Of a stretch of DNA of 50,113 nt, positions 40,983-49,731 are shown in pieces. Source of the stretch: Acidobacteriota bacterium. GTDB lineage: Bacteria; Acidobacteriota; Thermoanaerobaculia; UBA5066; Gp7-AA6. The notes under the pieces are model-generated. The model searched no databases. It was not told the origin of the DNA and was given only the letters and a program-made list of their open reading frames with translations. How positions within the stretch are numbered: position 1 is the stretch's first letter; each line of letters opens with the position of its first letter. A program made the translations under genes and the position numbers. The stretch is taken from positions 1-50,113 of the forward strand of contig JAIVJS010000084.1 of the NCBI GenBank assembly GCA_020199905.1. Direction: 5' to 3'.

Positions 40983-42032
40983 ATGAGACTGTCGAGCCCG
41001 CGCGTCTTTTCCGCGATCGCCTTCCTTTTCGCCGCGGCCGCCGCCTCCGTTGCCCAGCCCGCGCCGCTGACGCTTCCCGATGCGAGCCCGAAAGCCTCTG
41101 TGACTCAGCGCGTTGGCCTGACCGACATCGTGATCTCGTACCACCGGCCCGCCGTCAACGAGCGGAAGATCTGGGGCGGCCTCGTCCCCTACGACTCCGT
41201 CTGGCGTGCCGGCGCGAACGAGAACACGACCATCTCCTTCTCGACCCCTGTGTCCGCAGGGGGCAAGCCGCTGGCCGCCGGGACGTACGGGCTCCACATG
41301 ATCCCGTCGGAAGGGGACTGGATCGTCGCCTTCTCCAACCAGCACAACGCCTGGGGCAGCTTCAGCTACGACCCGAAAGAGGACGCGGCGCGGATCCCGG
41401 CGAAGACCCGGCCTGCCGAGTTCGCCGAGCGTTTGAGTTTCCGGTTCGAAGATCCGACGGCGGACTCGACGACCGTCGTTCTCCACTGGGAAAAGCTCGA
41501 GGTGCCGTTCATCGTCTCCACAGATTCGAAGGCGGTGACGCTCGCGAGCATCCGGGAGCAGCTCCGCGGGCTTCCCCGCTTCTCGTGGCAGGGTTGGAAC
41601 CAGGCCGCGGCGTGGTCGCTTCGAAACGACGGCAACGTCGACGAAGCGCTCGCGTGGTCGGATCAGTCGCTCGCCCTCAACGAAAATTTCCAGAACCTTC
41701 GGATCAAGGCGGGCCTGCTGGAAAAGAAGGGAGACCTGAAGGCCGCCGAGGCGCTGCGCGAGAAGTCGCTCAAACTCGCGACCGAGGTCGACATGAACGC
41801 GTATGGTTACCAGCTTCTCGGCCAGAAGAAAGTCGATGAGGCCGTGGGCATCTTCAAGAAGAACGTGAAGGACCATCCGGGCTCCTGGAACGTGTACGAC
41901 AGCCTGGCCGAGGCGTATGCGGCGAAGGGCGACAGGAAGCTCGCGATCGAGACGTACACGCGCGCGCTCCAGATGGCCCCCGACACGCAGAAGAAGCGGA
42001 TCACGGACGCGATCAAAGGACTCACCGGCTAG
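40983..42032 (+). CDS. DUF2911 domain protein with C-terminal TPR
   Basis: A 349-residue exported protein. A signal peptide (FSAIAFLFAAAAASVAQ) leads into a DUF2911 beta-domain (KASVTQRVGLTDIVISYHRPAVNERKIWGGL, VWRAGANENTTISF, AGTYGLHMIPSEGDWIVAFS). After it, TPR-like helices extend from about residue 200 (AYGYQLLGQKKVDEAVGIFKK type, SWNVYDSLAEAYAAKGDRKL). The function of DUF2911 is unknown. AGGAGG lies shortly before ATG 40983. It is a single gene upstream of the two-component operon. Confidence 0.85.
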   Translation: MRLSSPRVFSAIAFLFAAAAASVAQPAPLTLPDASPKASVTQRVGLTDIVISYHRPAVNERKIWGGLVPYDSVWRAGANENTTISFSTPVSAGGKPLAAGTYGLHMIPSEGDWIVAFSNQHNAWGSFSYDPKEDAARIPAKTRPAEFAERLSFRFEDPTADSTTVVLHWEKLEVPFIVSTDSKAVTLASIREQLRGLPRFSWQGWNQAAAWSLRNDGNVDEALAWSDQSLALNENFQNLRIKAGLLEKKGDLKAAEALREKSLKLATEVDMNAYGYQLLGQKKVDEAVGIFKKNVKDHPGSWNVYDSLAEAYAAKGDRKLAIETYTRALQMAPDTQKKRITDAIKGLTG

Positions 42033-42076
42033 GAGCTCGGGGGGCCGATCGTCATAGCGCGGTCATCGCGCGGCCG

Positions 42077-42082
42077 TAGACT
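42077..42082 (+). promoter_or_regulatory. -10-like TAGACT for leaderless response regulator gene
   Basis: TAGACT lies six bases before ATG 42089, with no ribosome site. Confidence 0.5.
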
Positions 42083-42088
42083 GGCCGG

Positions 42089-42793
42089 ATGTCCCGGGCT
42101 GCCGCTCCGATCCGCATCCTGATCGTCGAGGACGAGCCCAAAACCGCGGCGACGCTGCGTCTCTACTTCGAGCATGGGGGGTTCGAGGTGAACGTAGCGG
42201 CCGACGGCTCGGCCGGACTCCGCCTGGCGCGGGAACTGAGGCCGGACCTCATCGTCCTGGACGGAATGCTTCCGGAGATCGACGGACTCGCCGTCTGCCG
42301 GGCGCTCCGGTCGGAGTCGGACGTTCCGATCGTCCTGCTCACGGCGCGCACGACCGAGGAAGACAAGCTCCGGGGACTCCAACTGGGCGCCGACGACTAC
42401 GTCACGAAGCCGTTCTCCCCTCGCGAGGTCGTCGCGCGGATCCGGGCCGTACTCCGCAGGTCCCGGCGGGAAGACGCCGACGCGAAAGGGGTTCTGCGGA
42501 CGCGCCACGTCGTCGTCGACCTCGACCGCCGGGAGGCGTCGATTCGCGGCCGCGCGGTGCTTCTGCCGCCGGCGGAGTTTGCGATCCTGGCCGCTCTCGC
42601 GCGCTCCCCCGGCCGGGCCTTCACCCGGGAGGAGCTCGTGAAGCGCGCCTTCGGGCCGTCCTACGACGGGCTCGACCGGACCGTGGACGCTCACGTCATG
42701 CGGCTGCGCCGGAAGATCGAGGACCCGCGCGGCGAACCGCTCCTCCTGACCGTCTTCGGCATCGGCTACAAGCTCGCCGACGAGCCCGCGTGA
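42089..42793 (+). CDS. OmpR-family response regulator
   Basis: A 234-residue two-domain regulator. The receiver domain (residues 9-120) has the acidic pocket VEDEP, the phospho-acceptor Asp58 in LIVLDGMLPEIDG, Thr in LLTART and Lys in DDYVTKPFSP. The C-terminal winged-helix domain (about 138-232) has the usual ending LDRTVDAHVMRLRRKIE...VFGIGYKL. It is co-transcribed with the histidine kinase (GTGA overlap). The target genes are unknown; the downstream exported peptidase genes are candidates by position only. Confidence 0.93.
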   Translation: MSRAAAPIRILIVEDEPKTAATLRLYFEHGGFEVNVAADGSAGLRLARELRPDLIVLDGMLPEIDGLAVCRALRSESDVPIVLLTARTTEEDKLRGLQLGADDYVTKPFSPREVVARIRAVLRRSRREDADAKGVLRTRHVVVDLDRREASIRGRAVLLPPAEFAILAALARSPGRAFTREELVKRAFGPSYDGLDRTVDAHVMRLRRKIEDPRGEPLLLTVFGIGYKLADEPA

Positions 42794-44199
42794 TCCGCAG
42801 CCTGAGATTCCGGCTGCTCGCGACGACGGCGGCGGTGCTCGCGATCGTTCTCGGCGCGCTCGTTCTGGTGTCCAGCCGCCAGACGCGGGTCGAGTTCCGT
42901 CGGTTCGAGAACGTGGTCATCGCGCGGCACGACACCTTCGCCCCGACTCTGCGCCGGATCCTCGAGGAGGATTACCGGCGGGCCGGAAGCTGGACGGCCG
43001 GCGACGCCGCGGCAGCCCGCGCGTCGACTTCCCTTCGCCGGGAGATCTTCATCCTGGACGCCGGGGGCCGGCTCGTCGGCCGTTCCCCCGCCCTGACCCG
43101 GGCCCGTATCCGCGAGGAACCGGGAGGAGGAATCCGGATCGAGTGGGCCGGCGGCGTCCAGCGGCGAATGCTCCTCCTTCAGGTCCCCGGCGTGACCCTG
43201 ACAGACTCCCGGGGGGTCACCGTCGGCAGAGCGTTCTCTCTCGACCCGGAACCCGCGGGGTCCCCGGACGTGATCCGCTCCCTGAACCGATGGCTCGCGG
43301 GGGCGGTCGCGGTGGCCGGCGTCGCGGCGCTCCTTCTGGTGGCGGCGGTGGCGCGCCGGGTGCTCGGACCGATCGAAGCGCTGACCTCGGCGGCCCGCGA
43401 CATGGAGCGGGGAGATCTGAGCCGCCGGGTGAACGTCTCCTCCCGCGACGAGATCGGCGAGCTCGCCCGATCCTTCGATGCGATGGCGGAGGCCCTCTCT
43501 CGAAACGAGGCCCTGCGCCGCGCCCTCGTGCATGACGTCGCCCACGAGCTTCGCACGCCGCTCACGAACATCCGCGCGCAGATCGAGGCGATCCAGGACG
43601 GTCTCGTCTCGGCCGACGGCCCGATGGTCGACTCGCTCCACGAGGACGTGCTTCTCTTAGAAAGGCTCGTCGACGACCTCCAGGACCTCGCCGCCGCGGA
43701 TACGGGTCAGCTCGGCCTGCGCCCCGAACGGGTCGACACGTTTGCGGCGCTCGACGCCGCGGCGGCCGCGGTCGCGTCGCGGGCGCAACGCGCGGGCGTG
43801 GCCGTCTCGGCCGTCCCCGCGGACGGCGTCCCGGCCGTTCGCGCGGACCCTACGCGACTCGCTCAGATCCTCGGGAACCTGCTCTCGAACGCCCTGACAC
43901 ACACGCCGCCCGGCGGACGGATCACCCTCGAAGCGGCGCGGCACGGATCGCAGGTCGAGATCTTCGTCTCCGACACCGGCTGCGGAATTGCCGCCGAGCA
44001 TCTGCCCTACGTCTTCGATCGTTTCTACCGCGCGGACCCGTCGCGTGCCCGCCACTCCGGCGGAACGGGGCTGGGACTCGCGATCGTCCGCCAGCTGGTC
44101 GAGGCCCAGGGCGGACACGCGCGAGTCGAGAGCGCGCCGGGAAAGGGAGCGCGATTCGCGTTCACGCTCCCGGCGGAAACGGAAGAGAGCCAAAGCTAG
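42790..44199 (+). CDS. Sensor histidine kinase
   Basis: A 469-residue membrane sensor. TM1 (about residues 9-30) and TM2 (about 165-195) flank a ~135-residue periplasmic domain, which I do not recognise. A HAMP domain follows, then the HisKA box HDVAHELRTPLTNIRAQIEA with the phosphorylated histidine. The ATPase domain has N (LLSNALTHTPPGG), G1 (VSDTGCGI), F (FDRFYR) and G2 (GGTGLGLAIVRQLV) boxes, all intact. It starts with GTG overlapping the response regulator stop. A heptamer array begins inside its stop codon. Confidence 0.93.
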   Translation: MIRSLRFRLLATTAAVLAIVLGALVLVSSRQTRVEFRRFENVVIARHDTFAPTLRRILEEDYRRAGSWTAGDAAAARASTSLRREIFILDAGGRLVGRSPALTRARIREEPGGGIRIEWAGGVQRRMLLLQVPGVTLTDSRGVTVGRAFSLDPEPAGSPDVIRSLNRWLAGAVAVAGVAALLLVAAVARRVLGPIEALTSAARDMERGDLSRRVNVSSRDEIGELARSFDAMAEALSRNEALRRALVHDVAHELRTPLTNIRAQIEAIQDGLVSADGPMVDSLHEDVLLLERLVDDLQDLAAADTGQLGLRPERVDTFAALDAAAAAVASRAQRAGVAVSAVPADGVPAVRADPTRLAQILGNLLSNALTHTPPGGRITLEAARHGSQVEIFVSDTGCGIAAEHLPYVFDRFYRADPSRARHSGGTGLGLAIVRQLVEAQGGHARVESAPGKGARFAFTLPAETEESQS

Positions 44200-44246
44200 C
44201 TGTCAGCTCTCAGCTGTTTGCTGTCGGTCGTCCGTTTTCGAACGTC
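44198..44246. repeat. Heptamer repeat (AGCTGTC family)
   Basis: AGCTGTC, AGCTCTC, AGCTGTT, TGCTGTC, GGTCGTC, CGTTTTC and GAACGTC hold one 7-bp frame. The array begins within the stop codon of the histidine kinase gene. The first units are the same as those at 32403 and 48518. Confidence 0.85.
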
Positions 44247-44353
44247 AACCGGACGGAGACTCCGCTATCGACCACTTTCTCGGAGCGATGGTCTTCGTCA
44301 TAAGCACGTCATGCGGGATCCCTAGAGTCGGTCTGGTCGAAGGAGGTCCGATC

Positions 44354-45847
44354 ATGACGAAGAGGTGGAAAGCGGGATTTATCGGCGCCCCCGCGGCGCT
44401 CGCCGCGGCGATCGTTATCGCGTTCCCGGCGGCTGCCCTTGCGGCGGACACGGAAGCGGCGGCTCTCGACGCCGCGCGCGTCCGGGAGATCGTGAACACG
44501 GCGGCCGACACGGTCGACTCGATGTACGTGTATCCCGATGCGGGCCAACGGATCGCGGACTCCCTGCGGGCGCGGGCCGGTGCGGGGGCCTACGACCGGG
44601 CGGGAAACGCGTCACGGCTCGCCGACCTTCTGAGCCGGGACCTGCAGGAGATCGGAAAGGACAGGCATCTCTCGGTCCGCGTCGGTCCGTCCTCTTCGGG
44701 CGGGCCGGTCATTCGCGGGGTGGAGAGCGGGGCGGGCCCCGCCAACACCGGGGGAGGCGGGATTCGGACGGTGATCCGGGAGGGTCCGGCTTCTCCGGAG
44801 GGCGACGGGGGGCACGGACCGGCGCGGATTCGCCGGGAAGCCGGGCCGCGCGACCCGGGGTCCGCGGACCTCCAGCGCCGGTCGAACTTCGGGTTCAGGT
44901 CGGTCGAGCGCCTGGATGGAAACGTCGGCCTCCTCGACATACGGGAATTCGTCCCGCTCGCCGCGTCGCGCGACACCGCGGCGGCGGCCATGGCATTTCT
45001 CGCCGCCTCCGACGCGGTGCTCGTGGACCTTCGCCAGTGCCCGGGCGGCGCGCCCGACATCGTCTCCTTTCTGGCGAGCTACTTCTTCGGCCCCGAACGC
45101 CGCGCGCTCTTCTCGCGATACGACCGGCCGATGGACCAGAAGACGACCGAGTACACCGTCGAGGATCTTCCCGGCCGGCGCATGCCGGACACCGATCTGT
45201 GGATCCTCGTCGGCCCGAACACCGCTTCGGCGGGCGAGTCTTTTGCCTACCTTCTCCAGCAGTTCGGACGCGCCACGGTCGTCGGCGAGCGAACGGCCGG
45301 CGCCGGGCACAACAACGTGATGATGCCGATCGGCGAGAGCCTCGTTCTCTCCGTTTCCGTCGCCCGTCCCATCCATCCGCGGACGGGGAAAGGGTGGGAG
45401 GGGGACGGCGTTCAGCCGGACGTCCGGGTGCCCGCCGGAGAGGCGCTCCCCGCGGCGCACGCGGCGGCGCTCCGGCGGCTCATCGACCGGGCCCCGGATC
45501 CGACACGCCGGCGGGAGCTGGCGTGGGCGCTCGAGCGGACCGAGGCCGCGCGGAACAGGACGCTCCCGACCCCGGCCGAGCTTCGGAAATACGCCGGGCG
45601 CTATGGAGAGAGGTCCATCACGGTCGAGGACGGAGGACTCGTCTGCCGCACGGCGACGGCCCGGGCCCGCGCGCTCGTTCCGCTCGGGCGGGACACGTTC
45701 TCCTGGGACGAACAGACCCGGGCGACGTTCGAGCTCGATTCGTCCGGGAGACCCGCGCGCCTGCTGCTCGAACGGGCCGACGGGCGGTCGGAGACCTTCG
45801 TTCGGGAAGATTCGGCGCCGGTCCCGGCGCGAAAGGAGACGCGATGA
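44354..45847 (+). CDS. Exported S41 family peptidase (C-terminal processing protease / IRBP-like)
   Basis: A 497-residue protein with a signal peptide (APAALAAAIVIAFPAAALAA). A helical N-terminal region (VREIVNTAADTVDSMYVYPD) leads to the protease fold: GNVGLLDIREFVPLA, LVDLRQCPGGAPDIVSFLAS, and the catalytic serine in GPNTASAGESFAYLL, with GERTAGAGHNN after it. The 100-residue stretch around 110-180 is Gly/Pro/Arg-rich and probably disordered. The C-terminal 90 residues (LRKYAGRYGERSITVED) resemble the beta-domain found after beta-lactamase-fold hydrolases. AGGAGG lies upstream of ATG 44354. Coupled by ATGA to the next gene. Confidence 0.85.
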   Translation: MTKRWKAGFIGAPAALAAAIVIAFPAAALAADTEAAALDAARVREIVNTAADTVDSMYVYPDAGQRIADSLRARAGAGAYDRAGNASRLADLLSRDLQEIGKDRHLSVRVGPSSSGGPVIRGVESGAGPANTGGGGIRTVIREGPASPEGDGGHGPARIRREAGPRDPGSADLQRRSNFGFRSVERLDGNVGLLDIREFVPLAASRDTAAAAMAFLAASDAVLVDLRQCPGGAPDIVSFLASYFFGPERRALFSRYDRPMDQKTTEYTVEDLPGRRMPDTDLWILVGPNTASAGESFAYLLQQFGRATVVGERTAGAGHNNVMMPIGESLVLSVSVARPIHPRTGKGWEGDGVQPDVRVPAGEALPAAHAAALRRLIDRAPDPTRRRELAWALERTEAARNRTLPTPAELRKYAGRYGERSITVEDGGLVCRTATARARALVPLGRDTFSWDEQTRATFELDSSGRPARLLLERADGRSETFVREDSAPVPARKETR

Positions 45848-47325
45848 AGGCGACGCCCGTTCTCTTTGCTCTCACCTTCGGAATCTGCGGCCCGGTCGCG
45901 GTCGGCCAGCGGCCCGCGCCGCCGCCGGCATCGGCCGCGCACGACGCGGGAGTGCCCGATACACCGGCGGGGAGACGCGTGCGCGCGCTTCTCGCCACAC
46001 TGGAGTCTCCAGACGAAGCGTCCGTCCGGCGTTTCGTCGAGACCCAATTCGATTCCGCCGCCCTCGCCGAGCTTCCGGCGGAAAAGCGGGTGGAACGGAT
46101 CCGCGGTATGGCGGCAACTCTCGGACGTCTCGAATGGATCCGGATGCTGCCGGCGCGGGGCGGCGCCGTCTCCTTTCTCGCGCGGTCCGTGAAAACGGGC
46201 GAGACCCTGACCGTCAGCCTGGAGCTCGCCGGCTCCGGCGCGCGCGGGATCCGCTCGATGCGCGTGGAGGCGGAAGGACCCGGCGAGGCCCGCGAGGGCT
46301 CTCCGGCGGAAGACGCGAAATCGTCCGACGCGGAGGTGGCCTCCGCCGCGGGCGAGTGGCTCGACAGGCTCGCGTCGGCGGACCAGTTCTCCGGGGTGGT
46401 TCTTCTGGCACGGAACGGATCTCCGTTCTTCCAGAAGGCTTACGGTTTCGCCAACCGGGAGCTTCAGGTGCCGAACACCCTCGACACCCGCTTCAACGTG
46501 GCGTCGATCGGAAAGCTCTTTACGAGCGCCGCCATCGCGGGGCTGGTTCACGACGGGCGGCTCTCCTACTCCGACACGGTCGCGAAGTGGCTTCCCTCGA
46601 CGAAGATCCCGTCCGCGGATCGGATCACCGTCGCCCAGCTGCTCGACATGACGTCGGGTCTCGGAGACATCTTCGGGCCCGCGTACTCGGCGACGCCCAA
46701 GGACCGGATCCAGGAGCTCTCCGACTATCTCGCCCTGTTCGAAACGAGGCCGCTGCTCTTCGAGCCGGGGAAGGGGCGTGAATACTCCAACGCGGGTTAC
46801 GTCGTCCTCGGATTGATCATCGAGAAAGTCACGGGAAAGAACTATCGCGAGTTCGTGCGCGAGGCGGTCTTTCTTCCGGCCGGCATGAACGACACGGGAC
46901 TGTTCGCGACCGATGAGATCACGCCCCGCCGCGCCGTCGGGTACACGCGGCACCTGGGGGGCGGGTCCGGCTCGTCGGACGCGCGCCATTCGAACGTCTT
47001 TCTTCAGCCCGGCCGGGGCAGCTCCGCCGGCGGCGGGTTTTCGACCGCCGGCGACCTTCTCAAGTTCGCGATGGCGGTCAAGAAGGGCGCCCTCTCTCTC
47101 GCGGAGCCGGGCCGCCCGCCGGGCGGGCGGTCGGCGGCAGGCGGTTTCGCGGGCGGCGCGCCCGGAAGCAACGCGCTTCTCGAGTACAACGCCGACGGCT
47201 CACTGGTCGCGATCGTCCTCGCCAACGAAGATCCGCCGCTCGCGGTCAAAACGGGCAGCCGCCTCGCCCGGTGGATGGGGATGAAGTCCGCCGGAGAAAG
47301 TCCGACGGCGGCTCGAGGCAAGTAG
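45844..47325 (+). CDS. Exported serine hydrolase, beta-lactamase / class C penicillin-binding fold
   Basis: A 493-residue protein. It has a short signal peptide, a ~140-residue N-terminal domain (TPAGRRVRALLATLESPDEAS type) often seen before this fold, then the hydrolase domain. The SxxK nucleophile motif is NVASIGKLFTSA, and the YxN motif is GREYSNAGYVVLG. The C-terminal KTG-equivalent is not clear; GGGSGSSDARHSN and SSAGGGFSTAGDLLKF precede it. Likely activities are D-aminopeptidase or esterase rather than true beta-lactamase. It overlaps the S41 gene by four bases, suggesting joint action outside the cytoplasm. Confidence 0.85.
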   Translation: MKATPVLFALTFGICGPVAVGQRPAPPPASAAHDAGVPDTPAGRRVRALLATLESPDEASVRRFVETQFDSAALAELPAEKRVERIRGMAATLGRLEWIRMLPARGGAVSFLARSVKTGETLTVSLELAGSGARGIRSMRVEAEGPGEAREGSPAEDAKSSDAEVASAAGEWLDRLASADQFSGVVLLARNGSPFFQKAYGFANRELQVPNTLDTRFNVASIGKLFTSAAIAGLVHDGRLSYSDTVAKWLPSTKIPSADRITVAQLLDMTSGLGDIFGPAYSATPKDRIQELSDYLALFETRPLLFEPGKGREYSNAGYVVLGLIIEKVTGKNYREFVREAVFLPAGMNDTGLFATDEITPRRAVGYTRHLGGGSGSSDARHSNVFLQPGRGSSAGGGFSTAGDLLKFAMAVKKGALSLAEPGRPPGGRSAAGGFAGGAPGSNALLEYNADGSLVAIVLANEDPPLAVKTGSRLARWMGMKSAGESPTAARGK

Positions 47326-47365
47326 CCGCAACGCGGAGGATCGCGAGCGGGCAGCGGCGGAAGAA

Positions 47366-48497
47366 CTAGTTCGAGGCGTTCTCCAGCACCATCGCATGGC
47401 CGAGCGCTCCGGCGGCGCAGACGGTCAGGAGTCCGAACTGCTTGCCTGACCGGACGAGCTCGTTCGCGAGCGTCGTGACGATCCGCGCACCCGTCGCCGC
47501 GAAGGGGTGGCCGATGGCGATCGAGCCTCCGTACATGTTCAGGATCATCGGATCGACTTCGCCGAGAGGCTCCGCGCGTCCGAGCTTCTCGCGCGCAAAC
47601 GCGGCCGACGCGAATGCCTGGAGGTTGGACAGGACCTGCGCGGCGAACGCCTCGTGCATTTCGACACGGCCCATGTCCGACAGCCGGAGGCCCGCGCGAT
47701 CGAGCGCGATCGGCGCCGCGTAGGCCGGACCCTGCAGAAGCTGGTCCGAGGGGTCGAGCGCCGAGTACGCCCACGATCGCAGGAACGCGAGGGGACGCCG
47801 GCCCTCGGCCTTCGCGCGTGATTCCGACATGAGAAGCACCGCAGAGGCGCCGTCGGTCAGCGGCGAGGAGTTCGCCGCCGTCACGCTGCCGTACTCCCTG
47901 TCGAACACGGGCTTCAACTTCGCCATCTGCTCGAGGGAACTGTCGCGGCGGATGTTGTTGTCGGTCGTCTCCATCCCCTCGTACTTCGGCGGGATCGGCA
48001 CGGGAAAGGTCTCCGCGGCCAGCACTCCCGCATCCCACCGCCTTGGCGCCGGCGGACTTCGATCTGGAGAGGCGCATCAGGCGGCGGGTGAACTTCCTCG
48101 AAAACAGGACGGGGATGTCCGAGAGGCACTCCGATCCCCCGGCGATGACGACGTCGGCGAGCCCGAGCGCGATTCGCTCCGCCGCGTCCGTGATGGCGCG
48201 ATTTGAAGAGGCGCAGGCCATCACGACGGACGACGCCGTCACGTGCATGGGCAGGCCTGACTCGAAGACCACTTCGCGGGCGATGTTGGGGCGGGCCACC
48301 GACGGAACCACGGTCCCGTAGATGAGCTCCTGGACGGCGTTCCCATCCAGGTCCTGGCGCGCCACCAGCTCCTTCACGGCCATGCCGCCCAGCTCGACGG
48401 CGGTCACGTCGTCAAACGAGGTGCCCGACCGGGCAAAAGGAGTCCGGACCCCGGCGACGATCGCCACGCGGCGAGGGGACGAAGCAAAGTGCGCCAT
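47366..48497 (-). pseudogene. Acetyl-CoA acetyltransferase (thiolase, FadI-like), broken by frameshift and internal deletion
   Basis: The N-terminal part is intact to SRKFTRRLMRLSRSKSAG and includes the nucleophilic cysteine in VMACASSNRAI. The frame then shifts near 48030-48045. The other frame continues as WDAGVLAAETFPVPIPPKYEG through VTAANSSPLTDGASAVLL, the GHPFAATGAR histidine block and the final VCAAGALGHAMVLE, the second active-site cysteine. About 50-70 residues that normally lie between these parts (including the usual GQSAEK-type segment) are missing. Each half is otherwise well conserved, which suggests recent damage or an assembly deletion. It starts at ATG 48497 with TACTCT six bases upstream. 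Confidence 0.8.
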
Positions 48498-48503
48498 CGG
48501 CGG

Positions 48504-48509
48504 AGAGTA
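48504..48509 (-). promoter_or_regulatory. -10-like TACTCT for leaderless thiolase gene
   Basis: On the - strand TACTCT lies six bases before the ATG. It sits next to the composite heptamer array. Confidence 0.45.
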
Positions 48510-48517
48510 CTGCCTGA

Positions 48518-48580
48518 AGCTGTCGGCTGTCAGCTCTCGGCTCCCGATGAGAAACTGAGAACTGAGAACTGAGAACTGAA
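48518..48580. repeat. Composite heptamer array: AGCTGTC units followed in phase by AACTGAG units
   Basis: Nine successive units share one 7-bp register: AGCTGTC, GGCTGTC, AGCTCTC, GGCTCCC, GATGAGA, then AACTGAG three times and AACTGAA. It lies between the start of the thiolase gene and the end of the desaturase gene (stop at 48589), both on the - strand. It is the longest and most regular array in the window. Confidence 0.92.
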
Positions 48581-48588
48581 AACCCTGG

Positions 48589-49731
48589 CTATACGCCTTC
48601 CGGCAGCTTCGACAGCATCCTCGCCGCCTGGCGCCACTCTCGCCGGGCGACCCCGATGGACGACTTGTACTCGCGAATGGCCGAGTCCAGGCTTCGGGCG
48701 AGCTCGGAAGATCTCAACCGGCCGCGCACGAGCATCTCGCGCCGGCGTTCGTCCATCTCGTGCCAGAGGGCGGCGGCGCGGTCGAGGGCATGGTGCGCCC
48801 TCTCCATCCGCAGCCGCACCGCGACGCCGATCTCCGTCGGCGCGGACACGAGCCTTTCTTCCGCCTTCGCCAGGTTCATCCGAAGGCGCGACTTCTCGAT
48901 GACCGCCCGGGGGGTCGCCTTCAGGTCGCGCGCAAGCCCCACGAAATGCAGCGACGCGATGAGCCACTTCGTCGGATCCCACTGCCACCACCGCACGCCG
49001 TTACGGAAGTCCGCCGGAAACTTGTGGTGGAAGTTGTGGTACCCCTCGCCGTTCGTGAAAAAAGCGAGGAGGCCGTTGTCCCGCGCCGAGTTCTCCTCGG
49101 TATAGGGCCGGGTGCCGTAGAGGTGCGCGACCGAGTTCACGAGGAACGTCGTGTGGTGAATGAGGGCGATTCGGAGGAATCCGCCCCACAGGAGTCCCGC
49201 GAGCGGGCTTCCGAACAGAGCGCCGATCGCGGTCGGGATTCCGAGGCCGGCGACGATCCCGATCACGTGCGACCACCGGTACTGCCAGACCACCATGCGG
49301 TTGCCGGAGAGGTCGGGCACGTTGTCGTACGAGCGCTCCGACGGTTCCTTGTAGAAGAGCCAGAAGATGTGCGCGGAAAGGCCGCCGCGGCGGATGCTGT
49401 ACGGATCCCACTCCTTGTCCACGTACCGGTGATGGTCGCGATGGTCCGCGGACCATTTCAGAACGGAGTTCTGGAGTGCCATGGCGCCGAAGAACAGGTA
49501 AAACGCCTGAAGAGCCGGGTGCGCGGTGTAGCTCTTGTGCGAGAAGCAGCGGTGATAGCCCGCGGTGACGGAGAAGCTGACGACGGAAAAGAGGACGAAG
49601 AGCAGCGCGGGCTGCCACCACTGCACGCCGTTCCTCCAGGCGTACAGAGCGGTGCCGACGACGCCGATGACCGGCGTGAGCGACAAGAAGAGAATATTGA
49701 TCCAGTCCTTCTGCTTGGGCTGCGCGTCCAT
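48589..49731 (-). CDS. Acyl-CoA (delta-9 type) fatty acid desaturase
   Basis: A 380-residue integral membrane di-iron desaturase. The three histidine boxes are HRCFSH (residues 60-65), HRDHH (97-101) and EGYHNFHH (about 235), spaced as in acyl-CoA delta-9 desaturases, with hydrophobic helices in two pairs around them. The C-terminal ~90 residues form a basic helical extension (LRMNLAKAEERLVS, RRREMLVRGRLRSSELARS) not needed for catalysis. The ATG at 49731 is preceded by GGAGAAA; an upstream ATG at 49791 adds 20 residues without a ribosome site. It probably adjusts membrane fluidity. Confidence 0.9.
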   Translation of the reverse strand: MDAQPKQKDWINILFLSLTPVIGVVGTALYAWRNGVQWWQPALLFVLFSVVSFSVTAGYHRCFSHKSYTAHPALQAFYLFFGAMALQNSVLKWSADHRDHHRYVDKEWDPYSIRRGGLSAHIFWLFYKEPSERSYDNVPDLSGNRMVVWQYRWSHVIGIVAGLGIPTAIGALFGSPLAGLLWGGFLRIALIHHTTFLVNSVAHLYGTRPYTEENSARDNGLLAFFTNGEGYHNFHHKFPADFRNGVRWWQWDPTKWLIASLHFVGLARDLKATPRAVIEKSRLRMNLAKAEERLVSAPTEIGVAVRLRMERAHHALDRAAALWHEMDERRREMLVRGRLRSSELARSLDSAIREYKSSIGVARREWRQAARMLSKLPEGV

